Shown: in pieces, positions 44,390 through 55,069 of the stretch
Position numbering within the stretch: position 1 is the stretch's first letter
Layout of the letters: every line of letters begins with the position of its first letter
Assembly: GCA_001600055.1 (NCBI GenBank)
Contig: BCIV01000011.1
Span: 744,001 to 808,000 of the forward strand
Direction: 5' to 3'
Source: Filobasidium wieringae
Lineage: Eukaryota; Basidiomycota; Tremellomycetes; Filobasidiales; Filobasidiaceae
DNA length: 64,000 nucleotides
The notes under the pieces: generated by a model
Databases searched by the model: none
What the model was told of the DNA's origin: nothing
Seen by the model: the letters and a program-made list of their open reading frames with translations, nothing else
Made by a program: the position numbers and the translations under genes

Positions 44390-47043
44390 ATGGCGGACCT
44401 CCCTTCCATCGTTCTCTGGCCTGCGACCAAGACCCGCGCCATGAGTCCACCTCCCTCTCCAGGCGCCTTTGAGAGCTACGCATTACCTCAAACCCCCAAC
44501 ATGCCCTCGGGCGTGACCCATCGGACAGAATGGATAATGAACGCTCCATTTCCTACCAGGATCCCGATGGATCCTCTCACTCCCCCTGCCAGTCCTGAAG
44601 ATCTCAAGTTCAACACCAACACCGCTCCTGTCACGACCATGTCCCAGAACAGGTCACGCCCTCCCCAATCCGCGCGATACCCTCTCTCCCTGGGACCCAA
44701 GATCACTCACGAGGCCCCCTCGAACGTACCCACCGGGATGTCGTATGCCGACCGAGGAGAGTCCGGTTCCCGAAGAGGATCGGTCGAACAGATCACCACC
44801 GCCAGTAAATCCCTCATGCGCAAGGTCTTGAATGCCGTCCGATTCAAGCGGGACGGGAGCTCGGCTGTGGCGGAGAAGAGGAAAATCTTGGCTCTGAATG
44901 GATCGACCAAGGAACCGATGTTCAAATGGAGGTACAAGCGTGCTCTGAAGAAACGCGCGGTGCTTCTCGTCCTCGTCGTCTTCATGATCTACCACTTTTA
45001 CAAGATCTTTGGTGGTTCTGATTTCGCTCAGTTCAACCTTTCTCGTACCAACGAGGACGGTGAGGCTCTCAACATGATTCCTGGGTTCATCAAGCCTTCC
45101 CTCGATAACAAGAAGCCCACCCCTCCACCCACCCGAAGGACGCCCACCCCGCCCACTCCGAAGCAGAAGAAGCAGACCGCCATCAAGTCCAGCAACAAGT
45201 ATCACCCCATCGTCAACGGTCTCCTCACCGTCGATACTTCTCTCCCCGTCTCCGCTCATCCGATCTTGCAGCTCATCGAGAGAAGCAAGGCCGATTGGGA
45301 TATGAAGGTCTCGAAGCAGAGTCAGACGCTTAGACAGGCCGTGGTAGAGTACAAGAGGAGGAACAGGGGTAGGAACCCTCCCAAGGGATTCGACAAGTGG
45401 TGGAAGATGGTCAAGTGAGTTCTCAAATGGTCACACCCTTTTTCCGATCGTCTAGTTACTAACCACGGATATCGCGTCACAGGGAAAACAACGTTCAACT
45501 TCCGGACGAATACGATCAGATCAACGCCGATCTCAACATCTTCCGCGCGCTCTCTCCTTATGAACTCAACAAGCGTCTCGACCGTGCCATGGGTTACGCC
45601 GATACTTTCCACGTGACCGTCCAGGATGGGGAAGTTACCACCGGAGGGACTTATTCCGAGACTGAGATTGAGGGGGCTACGGATAGGATGTCTTCCCAGA
45701 TGAACCTCTTGCAGGAATTCAACGTCACCAGCTGGTTGCCCAACGTCAGGGCTGTATTTGGAGTTCATGATACGCCTCTTGGATTCATCGGTGCTGATCA
45801 TCGATCGGATTTGATGAACGCTGTTGATGATGACGAGTGTAAGTGTCTAGCTTTTTCTCCACAGGGATTAGTATCAATACTAATCAAGATACCGATCACT
45901 TTTGTAGACTACGACCCTAGTGAAGTACTCGACGTCTCTGTTCGAGGATGGTCAGCCGCCTGTCCTCCTCGATCTCCTCTTCGATTGGCCGAACGTGGAC
46001 TGTACAAAGCGGATCGACCTGCCAAGTCCTTCGTTGCCGATATCAGCGCCAACACCGATCTCTGCAACAACCCTCACATCATCGGTATGCACGGTATCAC
46101 CGCTGGTAAATCCCCCAACGTTGCCGGACGATTGGAACCCATGTTCTCCTTATCCAAGACTTCACTCCATACCGACGTACTTGCCGTACCTATCGAACAA
46201 TGGGTTGAGAGTCTCCCATCTATCCCTTGGTCCGAGCGAAACGCCACAAAGTTGCTCTGGAGAGGTTCCAACACTGGTATTTACCATGCGTCCAACACGC
46301 CCTGGAGGGACACCCACCGAGCGCGTCTCGTTCGCGGAACTAGCAAGTACTTGGAGGGCGAGGTCGATATCCTGCCAACTCCTGGAATGATCTCCAGCGA
46401 GACCAAGAACCCCACTCTTCAGGAGGCGATGCTTCACGTTCCCAAGGGTATTACCAACTCCAGGATGTTCGATGTCGCGTTCGCCGGTCACCCCATTCGT
46501 AAGTAGCGCCGTCCCACCGAGTACGCCCATTTCTCGAATGCTGACCGGCCTTCCTCGATCTTAGAATGTGACATTGCTGATGGTACCTGTCGAGATCTCG
46601 CCGATGAATACGACTTCAAGACTACCTTGATGACTTTCGAGCAAGCGCTCGAGTACAAATACGTCCTCGACGTCGACGGCAACTCTTGGTCCGCGCGTAC
46701 TCAAAGGTTACTGATGGGTGGTTCTCTGGTCTTCAAATCGAGCATCAACCCTGAATGGTGGTCCAGCCGTATCCAGCCTTGGGTTCACTACGTTCCCGTC
46801 GGGATCGATTACTCCGACTTGCTCGACGCTTTCGCTTTCTTCCACGGTGATGCCAACGGAGTCGGTGCACGAGACGACCTGGCCGAGCAGATCGCCAAGG
46901 AGGGTCAAGATTGGGCAAAGACCCACTGGCGACGAGTGGACATGGCCGCTTACATGTCCAGACTGTACTTGGAATGGGCGAGGTTGACGGCTCCAAGCAG
47001 GAGGAGCATGGACTTTGTTTACTCGGAAGATATGGAAATTTAA
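44390..47043 (+). CDS. GT90/CAP10-family glycosyltransferase
   Basis: Four exons, 44390-45414, 45483-45838, 45908-46498 and 46565-47043, give 816 residues. It is a type II membrane protein: a Ser/Pro-rich cytosolic tail of about 185 residues, a transmembrane segment at about 190-207 (VLLVLVVFMIYHFYKIF), a Pro/Thr-rich stem, then the catalytic domain. GT90 signposts include TKLLWRGSNTGIYH, ITNSRMFDVAFAGHPIQCD and, near the C-terminus, YKYVLDVDGNSWSARTQRLL with GSLVFKSS and WVHYVPVGIDYSDL. The family includes Cryptococcus CAP10 and the xylosyltransferase CXT1, as well as animal KDELC and Rumi enzymes. The likely role is transfer of xylose or a related sugar in the Golgi during surface glycan assembly; donor and acceptor are not deducible. 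The flanking genes fit this theme. Confidence 0.92.
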
Positions 47044-47517
47044 CGAAACAAGGCAAGGAAAAGATAAATGGGTTATAATGCAGTTGTATATTAGCAAGCG
47101 TAGCTTGACAAGCATGTAACAATAGTTAATCGGGTTATCAGCATACGATTTTACGCGCTGGCATTGATTTGGGGATAGACCAAATAGGCCGAGAGTTCCC
47201 CTGCAATACCGATTATAGTCTGACGAGGGGAATGCCACGGCGATTGTTCGGTCTTCTTCTTCGACTGCGACGATGTCAGTTTCATCCATGTCGTGTAGGG
47301 GATATCGACGGCGGCATCTTTAAGCGTATCAAGGGAAACGCGACTCGTTGAAGGATAGGAGAGAGACCCTGTAAGAGAGGCTTGTTGAAGAGAAGAATCG
47401 AAGCCTTGAGATGTAGAGTACATGAGCTGAATGCCTTGGCATCCAAGACCCACTCACACAGCACATTCGAATCATATAATCTTCACATACGACATCCCCT
47501 CACAACCACTCTCCCCC
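47044..47517. other. Convergent intergenic region
   Basis: It lies between the 3' ends of the GT90 gene and the PC-esterase gene. It has an AT-rich 3' UTR on the left and nothing else recognisable. Confidence 0.4.
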
Positions 47518-49307
47518 TTACGCCTCGTCCACTACATAATCATCATTAGCCGCATCGGTGACCACCAAATGCCAAAGATAAGCCATCCACTCGTTGGGGA
47601 CCGAGGGGATACAATAATGCATGCAATCGATCGCCGGTTTCAAGTGCGCGTCGGGTCTCTTCACGCTCATCGGCCAGACGTCAAAGTACCTCATGGGTTC
47701 TGGGGAAGCTCGGAGACGGGATGAAGAGAGGGAAGGGTTGTAGGATAGGCGGGAAGAGGTTTGACGGTTCATCTCTGGGTAAGCGTTCCAGTTGAATGAC
47801 CAGGCTTCGGGGTTGGTCGCTGAGAAATGGGTCGTGCGGTTGTTCATAGCTAGTAGGCAAGGAGCGGGGATGCGATTGGGACAAGGGTGGTTCGGTTGGA
47901 GAGGTTGAGAGGACTTACGACCGGGGTATTGTTGACACTCGGGATCGCCGGGTGTGACCGATCTCCAGAAGGCCAAAACGTCGTTCCTAGGTAAAGTATT
48001 CATCTTGTCCAGAACGTTCGCCACCTGAGCCGTTCAGATCGTGATGCACCGATTGGTCAGTCCAGAAATGATAGGATGAGAGCGAGACGAGGACTGACCA
48101 ACTTGGTATATCCATTAGCGACCGCATCGAAACTAGGTTCTTCCCCTGCCGCAGAGAACTCTCCCCTACCTGAATCCACAGGGACGGTCAGTCATCCTCC
48201 ATCATAATGGACCAGGCTGCACGGACTCACTCCAATGAGGTCCGACGTTGAACATGATCACGCTCTTCTCTCTCCTGACCTCCTTCCCATTCCTCGTCTT
48301 CCCCTGTATCCCCACTCCCTTGCTCAGTTCCAGCTTCCAATCGTCCCACCAATGAGTATTCTCCGTGACCCATTTGATCTTGTCCTGTTCCTCGTTTCGT
48401 TGCGAAAAAGGAACGTATCCTTGAGAACCGAGGAAAGCTTGGTCGAGTTCTGAACGGGAGAGGACGTGATGATCCCTCCAGAACCAAACCAGTGGTCGGG
48501 TCCCTCGAGAATCGTCCACCCCGGCGGAGAGGAGGGTGGAGTGGTACAGAGGGTGATTGGGGTTGAGGAAGATCTTGAATGTTTGAGTCTCATCCCCGTG
48601 TGCTAGAGTCAGGTCGTCGGATTGTAAGAGAAGACCGTGGATCACATGGAATGCGTGCTCCGTCAATGAATCCCCGATCAACCTGAACGAGAGGAAGAGT
48701 CAGGGGTTATCAGCTCTCCCGTCCCTCCCAAGAGCATAAAACAAGGGCTCGATCTTCTTCTTGTTTGGAACTCACGTCAGTCCGGCAGCACTACGTAGCG
48801 CTCTCCGAATAAAGGCCATGCGATCCCATTCGAATTTCCGACATTGAGAAAAGGGAACCCATTCGTACTGCGCGACTTCTAGTACTCGGGAAGTGTACTC
48901 CGGGTCTTCTCGTTCCCGAGGAAGAGCATCGTCTGCCGCTTGACATTTCAGTTCCGTCCCGGGCTGATCAGGAGGCGCAAAAAACGCTCAGAGCGGACGA
49001 TAGGAGAGTGCTCTGAACTGAACCCCGGACTCACACCGAATTTGTAGACCTCCTTGACCTCGTCGAAATCCCTGAGCTCCCTTTCTCTCCGCCTCCACTC
49101 CCCCTCGGCATACTCCTTCTCGGAACAATACCCCTCTCCTCTTCTCGATCGAGCTTTATTACTGAGTTCCCCACTCGGATAGGGGGAAGAACCTCGTCGA
49201 GCCGCATCTCGTCTGGACGATCTGATCTCGTTGAAGACGAAGTAGAGGATGAGACCGTAGATGGAGTAGTTGAACAAGCGTTTCCTGGTGATCCTGAATT
49301 TGTACAT
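47518..49307 (-). CDS. PC-esterase/TBL-like protein (putative polysaccharide O-acetyltransferase)
   Basis: Six exons, 49307-49035, 48963-48776, 48682-48231, 48169-48099, 48024-47919 and 47849-47518, give 473 residues. It is a type II membrane protein: basic N-terminus, then a hydrophobic anchor at about residues 13-25. The serine motif is LIGDSLTEHAFH (G157-D158-S159). The C-terminus has DCMHYCIPSVPNEWMAYL (D438, H441), which closely follows the plant TBL/PMR5 and PC-esterase signature DCxHWCLPGxPDxW. The upstream block PFSQCRKFEW also fits the family (cysteine before the GDS block). Such proteins acetylate or deacetylate polysaccharides in the Golgi lumen. It shares a promoter region with a GT61 gene and is convergent with the GT90 gene. 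Direction of the reaction and acceptor are unknown. Confidence 0.85.
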
Positions 49308-49780
49308 CGTAGGTCAAGGGGAGGGAGGTCGAGAATGGCAAGCAAGGTAACGAACTGAACCAAGGAATAGCGCTGTCAGATGTCAAAAGGTGAGGAACAT
49401 GCACGGGCGAGAGCATTTCCATTCGGATCGGAAATGGCTGCTCCCTTATTGCCCGGATTCCGGAAGGATTAGCATCCGTTTGGGAATTATCGCTTCCCGT
49501 TCAGGGTCCGGCGTTGTCTCAGATCCAAATTGCACGCCCCATCACACGTTTCGGCGCTAGAAAGTGATCAGGAACAGAGATGGATGGCGTGACAACGCAT
49601 ACCTAATGATCGGTAACGCATAACGCACAGATGCGGATGATCATCGCATAACGCATATTCACAGGGGAAACCGGAAAGGAGGGTTCGAATGTTGGAAGCG
49701 ACCAACGGCCCAAAGGCCTTTCAAAGGATGATCGTCGCTCAGTCTGAAACACGAATCACGGAGCACGGGCATTCGCATCG
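49308..49780. promoter_or_regulatory. Bidirectional promoter of PC-esterase and GT61 genes
   Basis: The 473 bases separate the two divergent start codons. Two copies of CGCATAACGCA occur at 49617-49627 and 49645-49655, 28 bases apart in the same orientation. They are candidate binding sites for a regulator shared by both genes. No TATA box is obvious. Confidence 0.55.
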
Positions 49781-51930
49781 ATGCGCTCACTCTCGTATTA
49801 CGTTCGAGGGAACAACCTTCGAAGAATAGCGCTCGTCCTTTTCTCGTTCATCGCTCTTCGATTCTACCTCAACTCTTCCTCCTCATCGACCGCGACCTCC
49901 CCGCTATCCTCCTCCTCCAACCCGCACATCCCACAGTCAATCTCGAACCGTATAAACACGAAATCGGGTCTCCCCTTTCCTCTCAACGTCGACAAGTATC
50001 TCAGAGAGACCATCCCCCAGACCACCATCCTCTCCCATGCCCCGGGGTTCACCGTCTTCCGTAACCTCTACTTCAAGGCGGGGCGGTATCATATCCTCAC
50101 CGACAGCCCGTACGAATTCCCAAACGAACTGGACCACATCGTCTCCCTCCCCGAAGCCCCGGAGAACCCTGTTCAGCTGTGGGGAGTGAGGGGGAATAGT
50201 ATCATGATGGGTGTTCCGGAGAAGATGCTCAAGGGGGAATTCTTGTTACCTGAAGATGCGTTGGACATGTTCAGGGATGTCGAGACTATCGATGGGATTA
50301 CCGTGAGTCGACCTCGCTCGAGTGAAAGGGTATCCACCGATCTTGACTTTTTGTCTGAATCCTTCTTTCCTGTCTACCAGTTCATCAATAACGATCACAA
50401 ATGTACGTCCTCTCCCCTTCACTCCCCTTACCATCTCAACTAAACCCCCCCCCCCCCACACCTGACCGCACAGTCGTCAACCACTTCTACCACTGGATCG
50501 GTGAAACCTTTATAGGAGGTCTCCGAGCGTACCTCCACGCATTCTCCAAAAACTCACTCCCCCTTCCCACCTCCGCCTTGCCCACCCGGAAACCCGATGC
50601 GAAGAAACCCAGACTGAAAACCCCTTCGTCGTCGTCGTCGTCGCTGCAGAAGGACGGAGAGAATGGACTGGGGTTCGATAGGTTCATCTTCATGAACGTC
50701 GATGATAGGTGGTATGATATCGAGGACGTATCGACTTGGGAAGGGGGTTGGAGGGATAGACAGATGTTGAATGAATGGTACATGGAGAAACTCTTGTGAG
50801 TCCGCCTTCTCTGATGACTGACAGTTATCGGGGAGAACCTTGCCCTGATGTAATGTATGACACAAACTCCCCCCCCTCTACTTCCCCCCCGCAGCCCAGG
50901 AATCCCCATCGAAACCTCGGTCCAATGGAACCCCCGTAAATCATCCGGAAAAACGTACCTCTTCTCAACCGTCATCCTAGCAGACAGACTGGCCGGTCAT
51001 CGCGGCCCCACATCCGCCTTCAAACCGTGGGGGGATGCGTTCCGGTTAGACCTCCCTCTGAACTGGCTGGCCCCGATCAGGGAAAGGTTGTTGAGGGACT
51101 ACAAGGGGGTCGGACCTCTGGGGGGAGGGAAGAACAAGAAGAAGAGGGGGACGAAACCCGTGGTCACTTATATTTCACGACAATCTACGACGAGAAAATT
51201 GGATGAGAAGGGGCATAGGAGCTTGGTTCATGCGCTAGAAGGGTTGAGGGATGAAGGGTTGGTCGAATATAATTTGGAAGTCTTTGAGAATAGGACCGTC
51301 GAGGATCAGATCGCCATTATGGGACGGACGGATGTAGGTCTTTCCATTCCTCTTTCGACTTGGAGGTTCGCTTCTTTAGATGCTGAGCCTACGATCACCG
51401 TTCCCCGTTCCACGTTCCACGTTCGTCGTTGACCGTACGATAGATCTTGGTCAGCGTTCATGGGAACGGATTGACCAATTCATTATTCATGAACCCCGGT
51501 GAACATTCCGGGGTCTTCGAATTCCAACCTGTCGGATGTAGATTCGTGAGTCGTCTCTGGCTACTCGTTCACATTCCCAACGACCACTAAAAAGGGTCGA
51601 ACCGATTCTGCCCGAGATAGAACGATTTCGGGCCGTTGGCGGAGGCGAATGGGATTCCCCATTGGATCGTCAACTACGATGCGTACGTCCCCTCCCACCA
51701 TCCTTTCCAACCCAATCAATCCCCTTACTGAACCCCCTTCGCATCACCGGCTCGATGACAGTATGTGCGCTCCGGCAGAGTGTGGAGTGAGGACATGCCT
51801 GTACCCCGAAAACCCTGAGGTCAATAGCGATTCGATCCCCGTGGACGGAGCGTTCGTGGGGAGACAGATCAGGGCAATCGTCAAGACTGGGAAACCGGAT
51901 TATGTTCCTCTTCCTGCCGCTCCTTGGTAG
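49781..51930 (+). CDS. GT61-family glycosyltransferase
   Basis: Seven exons, 49781-50302, 50381-50402, 50474-50795, 50895-51333, 51444-51545, 51621-51682 and 51762-51930, give 545 residues. It has a type II anchor at about residues 15-31 (IALVLFSFIALRFYL) followed by a Ser-rich stem. The catalytic region has the GT61 (DUF563) markers: VNHFYHWIGETFIGGLRAYL, then VTYISRQSTTRKLDEKGHRS, and ILVSVHGNGLTNSLFMNPG, where the VHGxxLTN block is diagnostic. Two of its exons are 22 and 62 nt. GT61 enzymes transfer beta-1,2-xylose or arabinose/GlcNAc residues in the Golgi; in basidiomycetes members contribute to surface glycans. The C-terminal exon has a Cys-rich patch (MCAPAECGVRTC). Confidence 0.9.
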
Positions 51931-52105
51931 TGAGGCAAGAAAAAGCTGGGGGCATGGGAGAGGGTTATAGATTTGTACGGGGAGTGGATCATGGTTATCT
52001 GACGATTTTCTATGACGCTGTTCTTGAAGAGAGAACGGCCTAACGCTCAAACAACCAATATCGTTACCATCTATATCTACAAGGTCTTTTGGTGCTGTCG
52101 AGCTT

Positions 52106-52954
52106 CTACTTTGGTGCTTGGATATACTTTTCGTAGTCCTCCCATCCACTCTTGCCATGCCACATATCCTTTAGCTGCAAAGCAATGTCTGTATCAACAT
52201 CACTCCTGTCCACCAATGTCGTCTACAACTCACCTTTTCGAGATCAATGAATTGGTGTTGCTCGGGTGTCCATCCGGGAACAACGACTTCAGAGATCAGA
52301 CAACCTACCCTCGATCTAGCTTCCTCGTCATTCTCTTCCAGGTCTTCAATAGGTACTTCGCTGGCCTTCCACCATCCTCCGGGGACGAAGAGCTGCAGCA
52401 CTTCTCCAGCTTCGAGGTTGCTTCCCATTACGACATGCTTGATCTCCGGTTTTGAGTCAGAGTCTGTAGGAGGTCTGATCAAGGTGTAGAGAGCTCGTCC
52501 TTGATGGTGAGTATGAAAGGTACTGATCGATTGTGCGTCCGTTCAGTGCTTTGTCCGGCGATCTGGTTGAACTGCCCTTACGAATGAAGGTTCATGTGCA
52601 TTCGGCCTCTCGGTGATTCTTGGTCGATCAGGTAATAGATCTGGGTCGCTTGTAGATTGTCGCCTAGCGAACGCAAAATTTCAGTACAACTTTCATCGCT
52701 ATCGAGATGCCCTACCTACCGTTCTGGACCGCATCGGTTTGACGGAAATAACCCCCTTCAAAGTGGTTGTCCAGCTGAAGGTCTTTCTTGAGCTTGGAAG
52801 CTGGTGCAAGCAGTCGATGGGATTTGTAGTCTGCCATATTGTAGGCGGTGTAGGTGGGCTGCACAGGACAAGTGCCGATGGCCGGGTCAAGGAAAGTTGT
52901 AGCGACTGGCTATATAGCTCGACTCACGTTAGATCGTAGAAATGACCTCAACAT
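52106..52954 (-). CDS. DUF985 (cupin superfamily) protein
   Basis: Five exons, 52954-52928, 52858-52720, 52663-52582, 52522-52234 and 52174-52106, give 201 residues. Family landmarks are LQLDNHFEGGYFRQTD, TQIYYLIDQESPRGRMHMNL, the cupin-type His cluster HSTFHTHHQGRALYTLI, LQLFVPGGWWKASEV and ISEVVVPGWTPEQHQFI. Members are small beta-barrel proteins of unknown activity. The first 27-nt exon (MLRSFLRSN) is supported only by phase; the alternative start is the ATG inside exon 2 at MADYKSHRL. No transmembrane segment. Its neighbours do not indicate a role. Confidence 0.82.
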
Positions 52955-53126
52955 CGAGCGGGAATGACGAATGATTCGATACAATCTCGTGCCAGTTTCC
53001 TTTTCGCCCAGTCCTACCCCGTCTTGACTCGTCTATAAATCTATAACTAGGTCCTCTCTTCTGCAGTACCTGGGGTACCATACTATACATTCGATCTGGC
53101 AATCGAATTGACTGAACACCACGACC

Positions 53127-54536
53127 ATGAACAGGGCGGTCGTCACTCGATCAACAACCGAGCTAGTGCTCCCACTACATGAGAACCGCCAGCTACCTTC
53201 CACTCATCATCTAGGTCCACTGGATGTGCTTGCCGTTCCTTATGTACCTATAAGTGTGCTGTTCGTATATGAGTCTTCACCAGGGCAGGCTATCCTCGTC
53301 GACCGGTTCAAGGACGCATTGAAGAGGACGTTGAACGACTATATACATCTTACCGGTCGAGTAGTCGTCGATGAGAAAACGGGAGTGCCGGTCATAGGGA
53401 ATCTGGGAAAGGGGATAGAACTCGTACAAGCTCAGTGTAGTGCATCTCTTCGAATCTTACAAGAGGGACGTCTTCTAGCACTTCATCAACTACCCGAAGA
53501 GGGAAACGGGCTATTCCCGCCTTTCGATTACGGGACGGATAAGATTCTTGCTATCCAGCTTACTAGCTTCCCTGGTGGATCTGTAGCGCTGGGTGTAAGT
53601 ATGAATCATGTTGCTACGGATGCTCATGGGTTTTTCCAATTCATGGAAGATTTGGCAAGCACATACCGGACTGCAGGTACCGATAGGAAACCTGTATTGA
53701 AGAGTTACAAAGCCGAGGAAATGGAAAGGACAAGAACGTACCAGGGAAACCAACCAAAGGATTTCTTCTTAGAGGGAGATGAACGGGATCAAGCTCTCCG
53801 AGCCAGTATGCCGAGCACCTCTCCTAATCAAACCCGGATCAAAGCACGAGGACGAGTCCTACGATTCTCGAAATCAGAACTCGGCCGTATCAAGCTCTCA
53901 GCCATGAAAGGCGATGGACTAAGCTGGATCTCGACCTTTGACGCTCTGACCGCTTACTTGATGCAGAAGATTCATCATGCTCGGGTCAGCCTGTATGCGA
54001 GAGATGACCTTGCTTCATCACTCGGAAGAGCTGAATTGTTGACTCCGGTCAATTTGAGGAGCACTTTAGGCTTGGGGGAAAAGTACTTTCCGAACGCTAC
54101 GACCAATGCTATCAAAGTCTTGAACTCGGAATTGTCGAACGGTGGATCACTACCTGACATAGCTCTTGCGGTCCACAAGATGACCCGGACACCTTCCCTC
54201 CAATCGAAAGCGGAGACCGACGAGACCTTGAATTGGATCGCAAGTCGACCGGAGAAGAACCGGATCAAACAGGACTTTCTGTTCAGGTCCGGGGGTTTCA
54301 TGTTGACTCAATGGAACAAAATCGAAATGTATACGAGGTGCAAGTTTGAAGAGGGAACTAGACCGGTGTTAATCGCTCCGCCATTCACTGCCATTTCTAC
54401 GATGGATGGATTGGGGTATTACTTGCCTTGCTCGAGCGTGGATGAAGAGAGCGGAGTTGACGTGTACCTCGCTTTGCATGAGAAGGTATGGCACGTCCTC
54501 GATTCAAGTCAAGAGGAGCCTTGGATATACATCTGA
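53127..54536 (+). CDS. BAHD-like acyltransferase, intronless
   Basis: A single uninterrupted frame of 469 residues from the ATG at 53127. The catalytic HxxxD motif is in SMNHVATDAHGFF (H161, D165), preceded by PFDYGTDKILAIQLTSF as expected for the transferase (BAHD/trichothecene 3-O-acetyltransferase-like) fold. The second-domain stretch LTPVNLRSTLGLGEKYF also fits. The plant DFGWG motif is not present; its place is taken by MYTRCKFEEGTRPVL. Such enzymes move acyl groups from CoA to hydroxyls or amines of secondary metabolites or sugars, usually in the cytosol. It is the only long gene in the window without an intron, which may mean recent acquisition or retro-copying. The acceptor is unknown. 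Confidence 0.85.
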   Translation: MNRAVVTRSTTELVLPLHENRQLPSTHHLGPLDVLAVPYVPISVLFVYESSPGQAILVDRFKDALKRTLNDYIHLTGRVVVDEKTGVPVIGNLGKGIELVQAQCSASLRILQEGRLLALHQLPEEGNGLFPPFDYGTDKILAIQLTSFPGGSVALGVSMNHVATDAHGFFQFMEDLASTYRTAGTDRKPVLKSYKAEEMERTRTYQGNQPKDFFLEGDERDQALRASMPSTSPNQTRIKARGRVLRFSKSELGRIKLSAMKGDGLSWISTFDALTAYLMQKIHHARVSLYARDDLASSLGRAELLTPVNLRSTLGLGEKYFPNATTNAIKVLNSELSNGGSLPDIALAVHKMTRTPSLQSKAETDETLNWIASRPEKNRIKQDFLFRSGGFMLTQWNKIEMYTRCKFEEGTRPVLIAPPFTAISTMDGLGYYLPCSSVDEESGVDVYLALHEKVWHVLDSSQEEPWIYI

Positions 54537-55069
54537 GGTCAACGCCTCGGTCAGCGCTAACGCGTTGCCAAGGAAGCTTGCCAAGATAGTAAATCAAACG
54601 CGCAGTCATCTCGCGAACGTTTGCACCTTGCGGCGTCGTGCAAGAGCAGAGATTCTCATCGGTGATCGTGTTGAAAAAGTCGACATGTGGATCCAGGAGC
54701 CAGAAAACTCGGTACTCGGTGGTCTTGGTCGTTCATGCACGGACGATAAGACTGCGAGATCAAGCACGATCACTACTCGACGTCGCTTCAAACTCGCGCC
54801 GAATCTCAAGCCAAGCCAATCGGTCCTCCGTCACCGAGTTTGAAACGTTTATTACTTCTCGAGTTCAGTCAGTTTGATACTCGAATCACGAAGGACAACG
54901 ATATGTTGAACGTGCGTTGTTGCTTGGGATTTGAGACGGGTGGAGCCGTATGAGGTCTATATAGGGGAATAGGAACGAATCAGATGTACAGATGTAACTT
55001 TTAACCAGATGAGACCAGCGAGAACTTATCGACCTCAACTCGCCCAAGCTAGGACCAAGCAGATCCAAA
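54537..55069. promoter_or_regulatory. Promoter region of the phosphate transporter gene
   Basis: About 530 bases. A TATATAGG string at about 54957-54964 lies about 110 bases before the PHO89-type ATG and is a candidate TATA box. No CACGTG Pho4 site was noticed here. The left part is the 3' UTR of the acyltransferase gene. Confidence 0.4.
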
